64,000 nucleotides of DNA, from the NCBI RefSeq assembly GCF_001904655.1, contig NZ_MRCC01000007.1, positions 124,001 to 188,000 of the forward strand, read 5' to 3'. Under the pieces are notes generated by a model. It made no database searches. It was not told the DNA's origin and saw nothing but the letters and a program-made list of their open reading frames with translations. The position numbers and the translations under genes were made by a program. Every line of letters starts with the position of its first letter. Position 1 is the stretch's first letter. Below, in pieces: positions 37,175 through 45,506 of this stretch. The stretch comes from Chroogloeocystis siderophila 5.2 s.c.1 (GTDB lineage: Bacteria > Cyanobacteriota > Cyanobacteriia > Cyanobacteriales > Chroococcidiopsidaceae).

Positions 37175-37689
37175 CGCCCCAGCCTACAGACCTTAACTAC
37201 AGCGATTTTACTCTGATTATTATTGTGTACGAAATACTTCTTAAGAAACAGTAAGATTAGGCACACTCGCATCGAAATGATTGTATTTACTTATCAAGCC
37301 AATTTTTTGGCAAATTAGTCAAATTTTATGCGTAGAAATGAATGTGCGATCGCGGTCATAAATTACATTTTCTGATGTATTAGAAAAGCTTTAGTGTTGA
37401 GTTTTTCGTAAAGGAAATATGTCATCTACCTCAAATTAAAAAAGTAGATGTTAGTTGACTCTACCTCCTAAGGCTGACACGCAGAAATTTTGCTTTCCAT
37501 CTCTAGATCGATAAAGTCAAAGGAGGTGATAGATAAGTTAGTGCTAGAGATGATAGTCGCGTTGCTCAGAAAGTTGTTTAAGAATTCATATGACAGGAAT
37601 CAACGCAGCATCATCTAAAAAGTGTATTACTGCTGAGAAAAACAAGACTAAGCCTGTTTTATGTAATTCATTACAGGAGATAATTAGCT
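37175..37689. other. Long intergenic region between divergent genes
   Basis: No gene seen. It lies between divergent ATP-grasp and SDR genes and must hold both promoters. A ribosome-binding-like AAAGGAGGTGA at about 37518 has no start codon at the right distance. Confidence 0.4.
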
Positions 37690-38550
37690 ATGCCAGAAGA
37701 ACAATCGTTGCAACCGCCACAAGAGCAAGACCAACAACCAGGACTTGAATCGGAAATGACGCCAAAGCCCAAGGCGGATGACCCTCAACATCAAGGTAGC
37801 GGTAAATTACTGGGTAAAGTTGCCGTGATTACTGGTGGTGATAGTGGTATTGGTCGTGCGGTGGCGATCGCCTTTGCAAAAGAAGGTGCTGACGTTGCGA
37901 TCATGTACCTTAATGAACACGATGATGCGAAAGAAACAAAGCGCCTCGTAGAAGAAAAAGGACGTAAAGCGACAACGATCGCCGGAGATATTGGCGACGA
38001 AAGTTTTTGCAAGCAGGCGATCGAGCAAGTTGTCCAAGAGTTTGGTAAGCTTGATATTTTAGTGAACAATGCGGCCGAACAACATCCTCAAGAAAGCATT
38101 GAAGATATTAGCGCAGAACAATTGGAACGCACATTCCGCACGAATATTTTTTCGATGTTCTACCTAACCAAAGCAGCCCTGAAGCATCTTCAAGAAGGTA
38201 GCACAATCATTAATACAACCTCTGTAACTGCATATCAAGGTAATCAGCAGTTAATTGATTACTCTTCGACGAAAGGCGCGATCGTTGCGTTTACGCGATC
38301 GCTTTCCCAAAGCTTGGTGAAAAAAGGAATTCGGGTTAATGCTGTCGCACCAGGTCCAATTTGGACTCCGCTGATTCCTGCAACCTTTCCAGAAGAAAAA
38401 GTTGCAGAATTTGGCAAACAAGTTCCTATGGGTCGTGCAGGTCAACCGGAAGAAGTTGCTTCGTGTTATGTATTTCTTGCGGCTAATGATTCGTCTTATA
38501 TTGCAGGGCAAGTTTTACACCCCAATGGTGGCACGATCGTTAATGGTTAA
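37690..38550 (+). CDS. SDR-family oxidoreductase (general-stress YdaD/YhdF type)
   Basis: 286 aa. An extended N-terminus rich in Gln/Glu/Pro (residues 1-38, PPQEQDQQPG ... DDPQHQGSGKL) precedes a classical Rossmann SDR: nucleotide motif TGGDSGIGRAVA, NNAA, catalytic YSSTKGA (Tyr-x3-Lys), and PGPIWTPLIP. This extended N-terminus is typical of the stress-induced SDR branch (Bacillus YdaD/YhdF/GsiB-type), with NADP(H) or NAD(H) and an unknown carbonyl substrate. The ribosome binding site AGGAGA is strong. The setting among other stress genes agrees. Cytoplasmic. Confidence 0.9.
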   Translation: MPEEQSLQPPQEQDQQPGLESEMTPKPKADDPQHQGSGKLLGKVAVITGGDSGIGRAVAIAFAKEGADVAIMYLNEHDDAKETKRLVEEKGRKATTIAGDIGDESFCKQAIEQVVQEFGKLDILVNNAAEQHPQESIEDISAEQLERTFRTNIFSMFYLTKAALKHLQEGSTIINTTSVTAYQGNQQLIDYSSTKGAIVAFTRSLSQSLVKKGIRVNAVAPGPIWTPLIPATFPEEKVAEFGKQVPMGRAGQPEEVASCYVFLAANDSSYIAGQVLHPNGGTIVNG

Positions 38551-38576
38551 GAAACTAGTGAGATTTATCTAATATT

Positions 38577-38602
38577 AGTCCGCAGTAGCGGGCTTTTTTT
38601 GT
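38577..38602 (+). terminator. Rho-independent terminator after SDR gene
   Basis: AGTCCGC (38577-38583) pairs with GCGGGCT (38588-38594, one G-U pair), followed by a run of seven T. It sits between the convergent SDR and hemerythrin genes. Confidence 0.8.
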
Positions 38603-38612
38603 TTTTATAAAA

Positions 38613-39020
38613 CTATCTTTTACCATCATACGATAACTGCTGTCGTTGTGCGTTTGTTAAGCGCTTACTAGCTTCTCCTAAAACCTTATCTTCTTCTTGG
38701 ATATAAAGTCTTACTAATTTTTGCAAGTCATAAACTTTTTGCTCAAACTCTTTTGTCGCGGGACTCAATAACTCAAGTTCCGCAATCAAGAACTTAAGGT
38801 GATCGTATTGATCTTCAGCTATGGCAATTTGCTCAATAATATCTGTGCATCGTTGCCGTAGCAAAGGATAGAAGTGTTGCTTTACTTCTGTGAGTAATTC
38901 AATAGCTTGGCTAAGTTCATTGAAGAGAGTATATCTTTTTTGAACATCTGCATTACACATTTCTGCTAATAAATTCGTTATTTTTTGATGTTCTTGTTTA
39001 ATTAAATCAATAATATCCAT
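38613..39020 (-). CDS. Hemerythrin-HHE-like protein, degenerate
   Basis: 135 aa, four-helix bundle. Hemerythrin-type ligand positions are partly kept: EH in LIKQEHQKITN (helix 1), QHFYPLLRQ (helix 2), YDHLKF (helix 3). In helix 4, where HxxEE is expected, the sequence is YIQEED, so one His is missing. It may bind a non-standard metal site or no diiron at all. Upstream on the same strand lie two related genes, so this is a local family. Likely roles are oxygen, NO or iron handling. ATG start. Confidence 0.72.
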   Translation of the reverse strand: MDIIDLIKQEHQKITNLLAEMCNADVQKRYTLFNELSQAIELLTEVKQHFYPLLRQRCTDIIEQIAIAEDQYDHLKFLIAELELLSPATKEFEQKVYDLQKLVRLYIQEEDKVLGEASKRLTNAQRQQLSYDGKR

Positions 39021-39042
39021 AAAAAATTAGACCTTGATAAAG

Positions 39043-39072
39043 AAACCCACCACAAATAGTGGTGGGGGTTTA
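39043..39072 (-). terminator. Terminator hairpin after the 345-aa hemerythrin gene
   Basis: On the minus strand AAACCCCCACCAC pairs with GTGGTGGGTTT around a 5-base loop, followed by CTTTAT. It lies about 30 bases after the stop of the gene ending at 39103. Confidence 0.7.
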
Positions 39073-39102
39073 CCCTAACTAAACTGTCAATTAATGACTA
39101 AA

Positions 39103-40140
39103 TTAACTAGCAGCCATTTGGTCTTGCAACTTGCTCTTAGCTTCTTTGAATTTTGTAGCCAGTTGCTCACTTTGTTCATCACTGAAGTTATTGCGGATTG
39201 CGGTGAACATTGTGCTTTCTTCTTGACGGATATGATCGCCTACAACATCCATCAATTGCTTAACTTGGTCTTTGAATTGAGAAGATGAAGGATCTAAAGC
39301 TTTGATTTGATCCAACATTTGCTTCATTTGGGCTTGTTCGTCGTACAACTCTTGGGTGTCATTGTCACCATAGTAAGGACGAACTGCTGGATAAACAACT
39401 TCTTCTTCAGCTTGAGCGTGGACTAACAGATCCTTATACATTTGACCGAAGTATTCTTGAATCTTTTGAGGATCGTTAGTAGCACCCATTTCCGTATATA
39501 AGGTGTTGACTTTAGCATGATCCATCCGGATAATATCCTGAATGTTCATGTCTTTTTTATCAGATCCTTGAGTGATGACGCTACCAATAACACCAGTAGC
39601 CGCTGCTGCTGCGTCTTGAATGCGCGCGAATAGTCCTTGATCTGGGGTTTGTCCGGTGATTTCACGAACACCGAGTCGCTCAAGCAGTGGCTTTAGTTGC
39701 TCTTGATGACCGCGATTTTCAAAGTTAACGGTGTTAATTGGTGCGATCGCAGCTTGTACGTCTGCGCCAATAACTTGCCCTGCTTTGTGAATTAAATCTC
39801 CTGTCATGAACTGCTTGTGCTTAAGAAGTTCAAGCTGAGCAACCTTTTCATAGGTACTAAGTTCAGAACCTTGCATTAGTTTCTTAACAGTTTCGACAAA
39901 CTGTTGCTCAGTTTGCTTTGGTTCTCCCTTAACGCCATATTGAACATATGCAGTTTCAATGATACCAAGATTTTTTTGGTCAGACTCAATCATACTCTGG
40001 AGGTCTTTTTTGCCCTCCTCGTCATCTACTTCAGATAATAATTGTTGTTCACTAAAAATTAATAGCTCTTGAACAGCTTTAAAATCTGCCATTTTGCTAC
40101 CAAGCGCAGCGCGCTTTGTATCATCTAGCGTTACCGGCAT
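39103..40140 (-). CDS. Ferritin-like plus hemerythrin-HHE fusion protein
   Basis: 345 aa. The N-terminal half (about 1-195) is a helical, ferritin-like module with SDQKNLGIIE, KLMQGSELSTYEK, LKHKQFMTGDLIHKAGQVIG and NFENRGHQEQLKPLLERL. The same module makes up the whole 190-aa neighbour at 40445. The C-terminal half (about 200-330) is a hemerythrin HHE domain with ligands in RMDHAKVN, LLVHAQAEEEVVYP and VGDHIRQEESTMF. Both halves suggest diiron or oxygen/peroxide-related function; the family is widespread in cyanobacteria and uncharacterised. Good ribosome binding site (AGAGGAAA). ATG start. Confidence 0.83.
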   Translation of the reverse strand: MPVTLDDTKRAALGSKMADFKAVQELLIFSEQQLLSEVDDEEGKKDLQSMIESDQKNLGIIETAYVQYGVKGEPKQTEQQFVETVKKLMQGSELSTYEKVAQLELLKHKQFMTGDLIHKAGQVIGADVQAAIAPINTVNFENRGHQEQLKPLLERLGVREITGQTPDQGLFARIQDAAAAATGVIGSVITQGSDKKDMNIQDIIRMDHAKVNTLYTEMGATNDPQKIQEYFGQMYKDLLVHAQAEEEVVYPAVRPYYGDNDTQELYDEQAQMKQMLDQIKALDPSSSQFKDQVKQLMDVVGDHIRQEESTMFTAIRNNFSDEQSEQLATKFKEAKSKLQDQMAAS

Positions 40141-40444
40141 TCTACGATTTCCTCTCTTTTATTCGTACCAGTGTTCTTAACTTTGAATATATCTATGCTT
40201 CTCTAGCTTGTTCCTCTTTCTTATGACTGATTAACTGCTATATCTTGTAGCCATAATATTTGTTAAGAATAATCCAAAAGAAGCAAGCCCTTATCGTTGA
40301 CTTTCACGTTTGGAAAACACGCAGTTATCAAAGATAAAGGCTAAAGTTTGAGAGTTATTAAGTTAAATTGAGCAATATTTAAGACCTATCTTTAGGTCAA
40401 TGCTGAAAATGAACAGTTGAGCAGTTAGGGAACGTCATATTGTT
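40141..40444. other. Intergenic between ferritin-like paralogues
   Basis: AT-rich, no gene. It separates two same-strand paralogous genes and is long enough for its own promoter, so they are probably transcribed separately. Confidence 0.4.
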
Positions 40445-41017
40445 CTAGCTAGCTACGCTACCAAAGACACCACTCAACGCCGATACTGCATCTTGAACTC
40501 TTCCCCAAACGCCTTGGTCAGGATCGCGTCCTACGAGTTCGCGAGTACTTAATATTTCTAAAACACCTTTAAGTTGCTCTTGATGCGCTCTATTCTCAAA
40601 ATTGACTTGATTAAGCGGTCCGATCGCTTCCATTAAGTCTTCGCCAACAACTTGCGCGGCTTTATGAATTAAAAGACCAGTCATCGCTTGCTGGTGTTTT
40701 AATTTTTCATGCTCAAACACTTTTTCGTAGGGCGATAGTTCGTTACCCGTCATCAGGTTTTGCACAGTTTCAACGAGTTTGCGAACTTTTTCGGGGGCGT
40801 CAGCAGAAACACCGAGTTTGGCAATACTATTTTCAATGACTTGAAGATTCTTCTGATCGTCCTTGAGCATATCTTGTAGGCGATCGCGAATATCTGTATC
40901 GCTAATAGCAGAGCTTAAGGTCTGCTCGTTGCTAATTAATAAATTTTGGATGGCTTTTAATGTTGCGAGTCGGCTTGCGATCGCCTGAAGCTGTGTTTCA
41001 TTAAGCGTAGTTGCCAT
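40445..41017 (-). CDS. Ferritin-like helical protein (paralogue of neighbour's N-terminal half)
   Basis: 190 aa, collinear with residues 1-190 of the gene at 39103: shared DDQKNLQVIE, LMTGNELSPYEKV, LKHQQAMTGLLIHKAAQVVGED, NFENRAHQEQLKGVLEIL, DPDQGVWGRVQDA. It ends where the hemerythrin domain begins in the larger protein. Either it arose by partial duplication or the larger gene by fusion. Glu/His residues in the AHQEQL and KHQQAM helices are candidate metal ligands. ATG start. Function unknown. Confidence 0.8.
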   Translation of the reverse strand: MATTLNETQLQAIASRLATLKAIQNLLISNEQTLSSAISDTDIRDRLQDMLKDDQKNLQVIENSIAKLGVSADAPEKVRKLVETVQNLMTGNELSPYEKVFEHEKLKHQQAMTGLLIHKAAQVVGEDLMEAIGPLNQVNFENRAHQEQLKGVLEILSTRELVGRDPDQGVWGRVQDAVSALSGVFGSVAS

Positions 41018-41287
41018 ACTCTATATTTCTCCGATTGCTCTAGTTTAAACGAGAATAACTTGCAATAAATTAGAGCTTCGCATAACCCAATTTGGCGATT
41101 CATCCTCCTTATGACTGATTCAGCACAAGCAAGACTTTGAATCATAGATTAACTGTATAAGCATGGCTGCATCGACGAATACAAAGAGTATGAATTTTTC
41201 CTCCGCCAGTTGACAGATACAAGGCTAAGCGCAAATCGCTAGATTTACGAAGGAAATAAGCTCTTATTCAAAGGGAAATATTAGGTA

Positions 41288-42031
41288 ATGTTCGACCAAC
41301 AGCCTGGATTAGGTGAGGAAGCACTTAACAAAGTAGCAGAACTTGGACTAGCTAGCCAGCTTGATGATGTGGAAAACTTGGATGTAGATATTAAAACTGA
41401 CGCATTCAAGCTGATTCAAGGAGAAGTTGACTCGGTAACAATTGATGGCAATGGCTTGGTCATGCAGGGCGATCTGCGCGTAGAAGAACTTGATATGTAC
41501 ATGAGCAGCGTTGCGATCAATCCGCTGAGTGTTGCGTTGGGTAAAATTGAACTCACAAAACCAACCGAAGCAAGTGTTCGCGCTGTTTTAACCGAAGCAG
41601 ATATCAATCGTGCGTTTAACTCAGATTATGTACGTCAGCAATTGCAACAGCAACAAATCCACGTCCAGAGTCAACCTGTAACTGTTGATGCTCAACAAGT
41701 CAATTTTCGCTTACCAGGAGAAGGGAAAGTAGCGCTAAACGCAAGTGTAATGTTGCGAGAAACGGGACAAATACATCAAGTTGCTTTCTCGGCTGTACCG
41801 CGTGTTAGTGCTAGCGGACAAACCGTGACGTTAGAAAATGTTGAATATGGAAACAACGAGGAACTTTCGCCCGAACTGACGCAAGCCTTAATCGAAGAAA
41901 CAAGCGAAATCTTAAATTTAAGCAACTTTGACTTGGAAGGAATGACGTTAAAAATTAACAATTTACAAATAGAAGCGGGGAAAATAATTTTGCAAGCTGA
42001 AGCACACGTTGAGCAAATTCCTTCAGGTTGA
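41288..42031 (+). CDS. DUF2993 (LmeA-like) protein
   Basis: 247 aa. DUF2993 proteins in cyanobacteria resemble mycobacterial LmeA, a lipid/phosphoinositide-binding beta-taco fold. Visible marks: alternating beta-strand pattern, KLIQGEVDSVTIDGNGLVMQGDLRVEELDM near residue 40-70, TEADINRAFNS, and a C-terminal LNLSNFDLEGMTLKINNLQIEAGKIILQA. No signal peptide. It likely binds lipid at a membrane surface, which is inference from family structure. ATG start. Followed 165 bases later by DUF2231 on the same strand. Confidence 0.82.
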   Translation: MFDQQPGLGEEALNKVAELGLASQLDDVENLDVDIKTDAFKLIQGEVDSVTIDGNGLVMQGDLRVEELDMYMSSVAINPLSVALGKIELTKPTEASVRAVLTEADINRAFNSDYVRQQLQQQQIHVQSQPVTVDAQQVNFRLPGEGKVALNASVMLRETGQIHQVAFSAVPRVSASGQTVTLENVEYGNNEELSPELTQALIEETSEILNLSNFDLEGMTLKINNLQIEAGKIILQAEAHVEQIPSG

Positions 42032-42196
42032 ACAGGTTGAAATTGTCAGTGAGAATAAATAACACTTATAGCAATAGTCAATATAATTAGGACATTGTAG
42101 AGCCTCAGAATCATTTCTCTCATCTGAACCTTACGGGTAAGGCAGTGCCTTTTACCCCTGTGATCTCTACTATATATTCCTTGAGCAGGAGAACAC

Positions 42197-42739
42197 ATGG
42201 AAACACAGCAAACAAGAGGAACACCGTATCCCAATATTCCACCAGTTATAGAAAGCGACGATCGCGAATATCGCGACCCTGGTGTACCTAGTACTGTTGC
42301 GATCGCAGGACATCCCCTACATCCACTTAGCGTTATTTTTCCGATAGCATCTTTAGCAGGCGCTTTAGTCACTGATGCTGTTTACTGGTTCACGCGCGAC
42401 CCGTTTTGGGCTAGAGGTTCATTTTGGCTGATTGTTGCAGGCTTAGCTACTGGGCTAGTTGCTGCGATTATTGGCATGAGTGATTTCTTACAAATTGAAC
42501 GTGTCCGCAAACGTAGCGCAGGTTGGGCGCATATGGTTATCAACGTGTCTTTACTCGTTTTGACGGCAATCAATTTATACACTCGTTTGGGAAACTACGA
42601 AACCGCAGTACTGCCTTGGGGATTAGTTATTTCTACCATCGTTGGTACTCTCACAAGTGTTTCTGGATGGTTTGGTGCTGAATTATCCTACCGTCATAAA
42701 ATTGGTGTAGTAGGTCCAGGAAGCCGTCTTCAACCATAG
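42197..42739 (+). CDS. DUF2231 membrane protein
   Basis: 180 aa. The family signature HPLHPLSVIFPIASLAGALVTDAVYWFTRDPFW is followed by four membrane helices (about 57-75, 82-105, 118-135, 145-165) with a conserved GMSDFLQIER loop. DUF2231 proteins are small integral membrane proteins, sometimes predicted to bind heme through the HP(L/I)HP histidines; function unsettled. Ribosome binding site AGGAG. A clean terminator follows at 42766. Confidence 0.87.
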   Translation: METQQTRGTPYPNIPPVIESDDREYRDPGVPSTVAIAGHPLHPLSVIFPIASLAGALVTDAVYWFTRDPFWARGSFWLIVAGLATGLVAAIIGMSDFLQIERVRKRSAGWAHMVINVSLLVLTAINLYTRLGNYETAVLPWGLVISTIVGTLTSVSGWFGAELSYRHKIGVVGPGSRLQP

Positions 42740-42765
42740 TCAATTAGATAATTAGCTTCTGAGAT

Positions 42766-42796
42766 AGGGTAAGTTATTGCTTACCCTGATTTTTTA
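42766..42796 (+). terminator. Rho-independent terminator after DUF2231
   Basis: AGGGTAAG (42766-42773) pairs exactly with CTTACCCT (42780-42787) and is followed by GATTTTTT. Confidence 0.85.
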
Positions 42797-42851
42797 TATA
42801 CTTATGACTGTAAAACAAAATTTAGGTATATAAAAGTCATAATAAATAAAG

Positions 42852-43064
42852 ATGAAAATTAAACCTAATTCTAAATTTCAAAGTTTTATTGAAGAAGCAG
42901 ATGGTAGTCTGATAATTTATGTAAAATCCCCTCCAGTTGAAGGAGAAGCCAACATAGAATTAGTTAAAATATTATCAGAGAAATTTAAAATACCCAGAGC
43001 TAACATCAAAATTAATTCTGGTATTGTATCACGGCAAAAAATAGTAGAAATTATCGCAAATTAA
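42852..43064 (+). CDS. DUF167 (YggU) family protein
   Basis: 70 aa. The sequence has the DUF167 core: KIKPNSKFQ at the start, VKSPPVEGEANIELVKIL in the middle and INSGIVSRQKIVEI near the end. The family folds as a small alpha/beta domain and is linked by context in other organisms with RNA or cell-envelope genes, but remains uncharacterised. Slightly shorter than the usual 90-100 aa, with no internal gap visible. ATG start. Independent of neighbours. Confidence 0.85.
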   Translation: MKIKPNSKFQSFIEEADGSLIIYVKSPPVEGEANIELVKILSEKFKIPRANIKINSGIVSRQKIVEIIAN

Positions 43065-43328
43065 CTATTCGTTATTATTTTCTTAAAATAAAATATTTTT
43101 GTTAATAGGAAACATTTTAATTTGACATTCGTTTAATGAAAATCAAAGTAAGTAAAATTACTGATAAGTGTCTAATTAAAAATTCGTATTTTTATCGATG
43201 CCTGAAGAGTTAATCATAAATGAATATTAAGTAAAAGTTGTTGAGAAACTAGCAGTTCGACGTAATTAACTTATTGTTTTCAGAGCAAAAAAGCAAAGTA
43301 CTTAACATTATAGTGGAGTATTTACTCA

Positions 43329-44051
43329 ATGATTGTTACAGCAGACAGTGCGCTTATTAGTCATAACAAGCAGGTTAATAAATTAACTCATCCTCTTAAG
43401 CAGAAGTATATTGAAAGGCACGCTCATTACAAGTTTGAGGAGTTTTTTCATTTTCAAACTGATATAGGAGTTGTAACCGATTGGAATGATGGGCGTAATC
43501 TTTTTGCTAGCGAAGATTTCATTATCGGTTTAATTGAAGGCTTAGAAGAGGAAGTTGGCAGTGCATCTACTGTTGTGATGTACAACATTGGCTATGAATG
43601 GGGCAATCAAGACGCGCAGTTTTTCCAAAATTGGTTTGAAAAAGAATATCAGAAAAAGATTCTTGAAGCTAACTCTATGTTTATGTTAGAGGCTTGGTGG
43701 TGGTCTTTTACTACCCAAGGTTGGGGTAATTGGGAAGTAGACATGAGTGAGCATAAGAATGGATTTATGTTTGTGAATATTTTTGATTCTGCAGTTGCAC
43801 GCACATTAAGTAGTGATGTAAGAAAACCTGTTTGTCATATTTATGCTGGTTTCTTGGCTGGTTTCTTTAGCCATGTTGTCAACAAATCTCTTAATTGCAT
43901 TGAAATTCAATGCTATTCCATGGGAGAAACTTATTGCAAATTTCTTTTAGGCACAAAAGATCGAATTGATGCTGCAACTTTTTGGCAAAACGAAGGAGCA
44001 ACACCAAGAGATATTGAGAAGCGATTGCAGCATGGAGAACTTCTGGGATGA
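43329..44051 (+). CDS. V4R-domain protein, Pap-operon-like cluster gene 1
   Basis: 240 aa. The C-terminal third (about 145-215) is a V4R (4-vinyl reductase) small-molecule-binding domain ending in IQCYSMGETYCKFLLG, the diagnostic Cys-x2-MGE-x2-C-x-F motif. The rest carries GYEWGNQDAQFFQNWF and an aromatic WWWSFTTQGWGNW patch. Similar V4R proteins (slr0144, slr0147) belong to the Synechocystis slr0144-slr0152 (Pap) operon needed for photosystem II assembly. Its stop overlaps the next gene's ATG by 4 bases (ATGA), so the two are translationally coupled. Ribosome binding site GGAG at the start. Confidence 0.85.
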   Translation: MIVTADSALISHNKQVNKLTHPLKQKYIERHAHYKFEEFFHFQTDIGVVTDWNDGRNLFASEDFIIGLIEGLEEEVGSASTVVMYNIGYEWGNQDAQFFQNWFEKEYQKKILEANSMFMLEAWWWSFTTQGWGNWEVDMSEHKNGFMFVNIFDSAVARTLSSDVRKPVCHIYAGFLAGFFSHVVNKSLNCIEIQCYSMGETYCKFLLGTKDRIDAATFWQNEGATPRDIEKRLQHGELLG

Positions 44052-44470
44052 GAACACAAAATTCTCAATTGTGTCTATCAGTGGCCGAATTTTTTGAATC
44101 TGACTGCTGGGAAGCTCAATATCATAGCCAATTTGTATCATCTTCTTGGCAGTGTCTATCAGTGGATAATTTTCTAGTTTCCGGCAATTGGGAAGGTACA
44201 ACGGCTGCACAATCACCAATACAAGCAAGAATACATTGGCAATATTTATCAGTAGATAGTTTCTTTAGCTTTTGCAGTTGGGAAGGGCAACGCATAAAAC
44301 AAAAATGGTTAGATGAATCAACGTGGTTTATCCAAAAAGTCAGTGATTTTGCGCGATTTGTACCGTGGGAAGGAAAAACAGAAATTGGTGCATTACCAAA
44401 ATGGTTAGCATCAAAGTCGATATCTGTATTTGAAGTAGCACATGCATTGACATTAACTGAATTATTTTAG
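44048..44470 (+). CDS. WEG-repeat protein, Pap-like cluster gene 2
   Basis: 140 aa built from four imperfect repeats of about 31-38 residues. Each contains a core LSV-x-x-F-F-x4-WEG: LSVAEFFESDCWEA, LSVDNFLVSGNWEG, LSVDSFFSFCSWEG, and the looser VSDFARFVPWEG. No signal peptide. I do not know a characterised family. Regularly placed WE(G/A) turns suggest a repeat fold used for binding. Small uncharacterised proteins sit at this place in the Synechocystis photosystem II assembly operon. Coupled to the V4R gene by an ATGA overlap, so the two products probably work together. Confidence 0.78.
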   Translation: MRTQNSQLCLSVAEFFESDCWEAQYHSQFVSSSWQCLSVDNFLVSGNWEGTTAAQSPIQARIHWQYLSVDSFFSFCSWEGQRIKQKWLDESTWFIQKVSDFARFVPWEGKTEIGALPKWLASKSISVFEVAHALTLTELF

Positions 44471-44485
44471 AACAGCATAGTAATT

Positions 44486-44983
44486 ATGTATTTAGAAATT
44501 CAAAACTTAGTTTATCAAGCTGAGACGCAATATCTACATTCTCAGGAAACTGCAAAGCTCAAAGATTGTACACTATCACTAAAATCACGCTTAGAAGCTT
44601 ATGAAATATTGCGCGATCGCGCAATAATCATTTTTCAAGAAGTTGCCGATCAAATATCTACTGATTTCCCTCAAGAAAAACAAATTTTAGAACGAGTGCT
44701 TAAAGATTGGTTGTTAATTATTCGTTATTCTGCTATGGCAATATTATTGAAAGATGCAACTTTTCTACGGCACAGACTTTTAGAATGGCTGACAGATTTA
44801 GTGCAAGTTCAGCAACGACAAACCATTGATCGAGCAATTTCTGAAGTATTGCAAAAACAGTTAGAAAAAATGCCGAATAGCGAACAATTAGCATTAATAT
44901 CACCGTTTATAAATCAGGCTAGAAACACACTTTTGCTAGCAAACAAAGTAGATAAACAGAATATCTATCCCACAATGATTTGA
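44486..44983 (+). CDS. Helical protein, possibly phycobilisome-fold, Pap-like cluster gene 3
   Basis: 165 aa, all-helical and soluble. The segment RDRAIIIFQEVADQI ... LKDWLLIIRYSAMAILLKDATFLRHRLLEWLTDLVQVQ has the helix pattern and the RY...(A/G)D spacing seen in phycobilisome (globin-fold) proteins. The chromophore-binding Cys of true biliproteins is absent. This would fit the photosynthetic context, but it is a visual match only. Starts 15 bases after the WEG-repeat gene. ATG start. An uncharacterised helical protein is the safe alternative. Confidence 0.7.
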   Translation: MYLEIQNLVYQAETQYLHSQETAKLKDCTLSLKSRLEAYEILRDRAIIIFQEVADQISTDFPQEKQILERVLKDWLLIIRYSAMAILLKDATFLRHRLLEWLTDLVQVQQRQTIDRAISEVLQKQLEKMPNSEQLALISPFINQARNTLLLANKVDKQNIYPTMI

Positions 44984-45022
44984 TATGTCCAGGATAAAGT
45001 AACCACGGCTAGAGTAAGAGTG

Positions 45023-45472
45023 ATGATTAATGTTGCCGATTTAGTTAAAGATAAGTATCTACCTGGCAACTATTTTGCCTCGGATGCGTATATTAAAGGT
45101 GATTTTGAGTCAGGTTTAATTGAAAATCGTCGCGGCGATCACCTACTTGCCTTACCAGAGACTTTCCTAAAAGCAATCTACCTAGGTTTAGACGCCGCAG
45201 CGATCGCCGACTACGATCAAGCTATTCACCTAAATACCAACTATACTGAAGCTTACTATAACCGAGGACTCGCCTGCATAGAGTTAGGACGCAAAAAGCA
45301 AGCCCTTAAAGATTGTCGCGCAGCTGCAAAACTATTTTTTGCTAAAGGTGATATTGAAAACTACCAAAAAGCAAAATCTTTTAGTCAAGAAATTTATGAA
45401 CTGAAAACATCAAATACTAATACTAATAATATGTTACTAGTAGGAAAAATGTCTTCGACAACAGTGAATTGA
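45023..45472 (+). CDS. TPR protein (Slr0151-like), Pap-like cluster gene 4
   Basis: 149 aa from ATG 45023; a GTG three bases upstream is the alternative. A central degenerate region is followed by a clear tetratricopeptide repeat (about 68-105, AIADYDQAIHLNTNYTEAYYNRGLACIELGRKKQALKD) and a partial second one. In the Synechocystis operon the TPR protein Slr0151 assists photosystem II assembly and repair and precedes the kinase gene, the same order as here. This protein is shorter than Slr0151 and has no membrane helix that I can see. Starts 39 bases after the previous gene. Confidence 0.78.
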   Translation: MINVADLVKDKYLPGNYFASDAYIKGDFESGLIENRRGDHLLALPETFLKAIYLGLDAAAIADYDQAIHLNTNYTEAYYNRGLACIELGRKKQALKDCRAAAKLFFAKGDIENYQKAKSFSQEIYELKTSNTNTNNMLLVGKMSSTTVN

Positions 45473-45506
45473 AGTATTGATGTGCTTAAATACATGAACT
45501 ATTTTT

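Noticed and set aside
37518-37560. Possible small gene after a strong AAAGGAGGTGA signal
   Set aside because: No start codon at a workable distance and no open frame of note.
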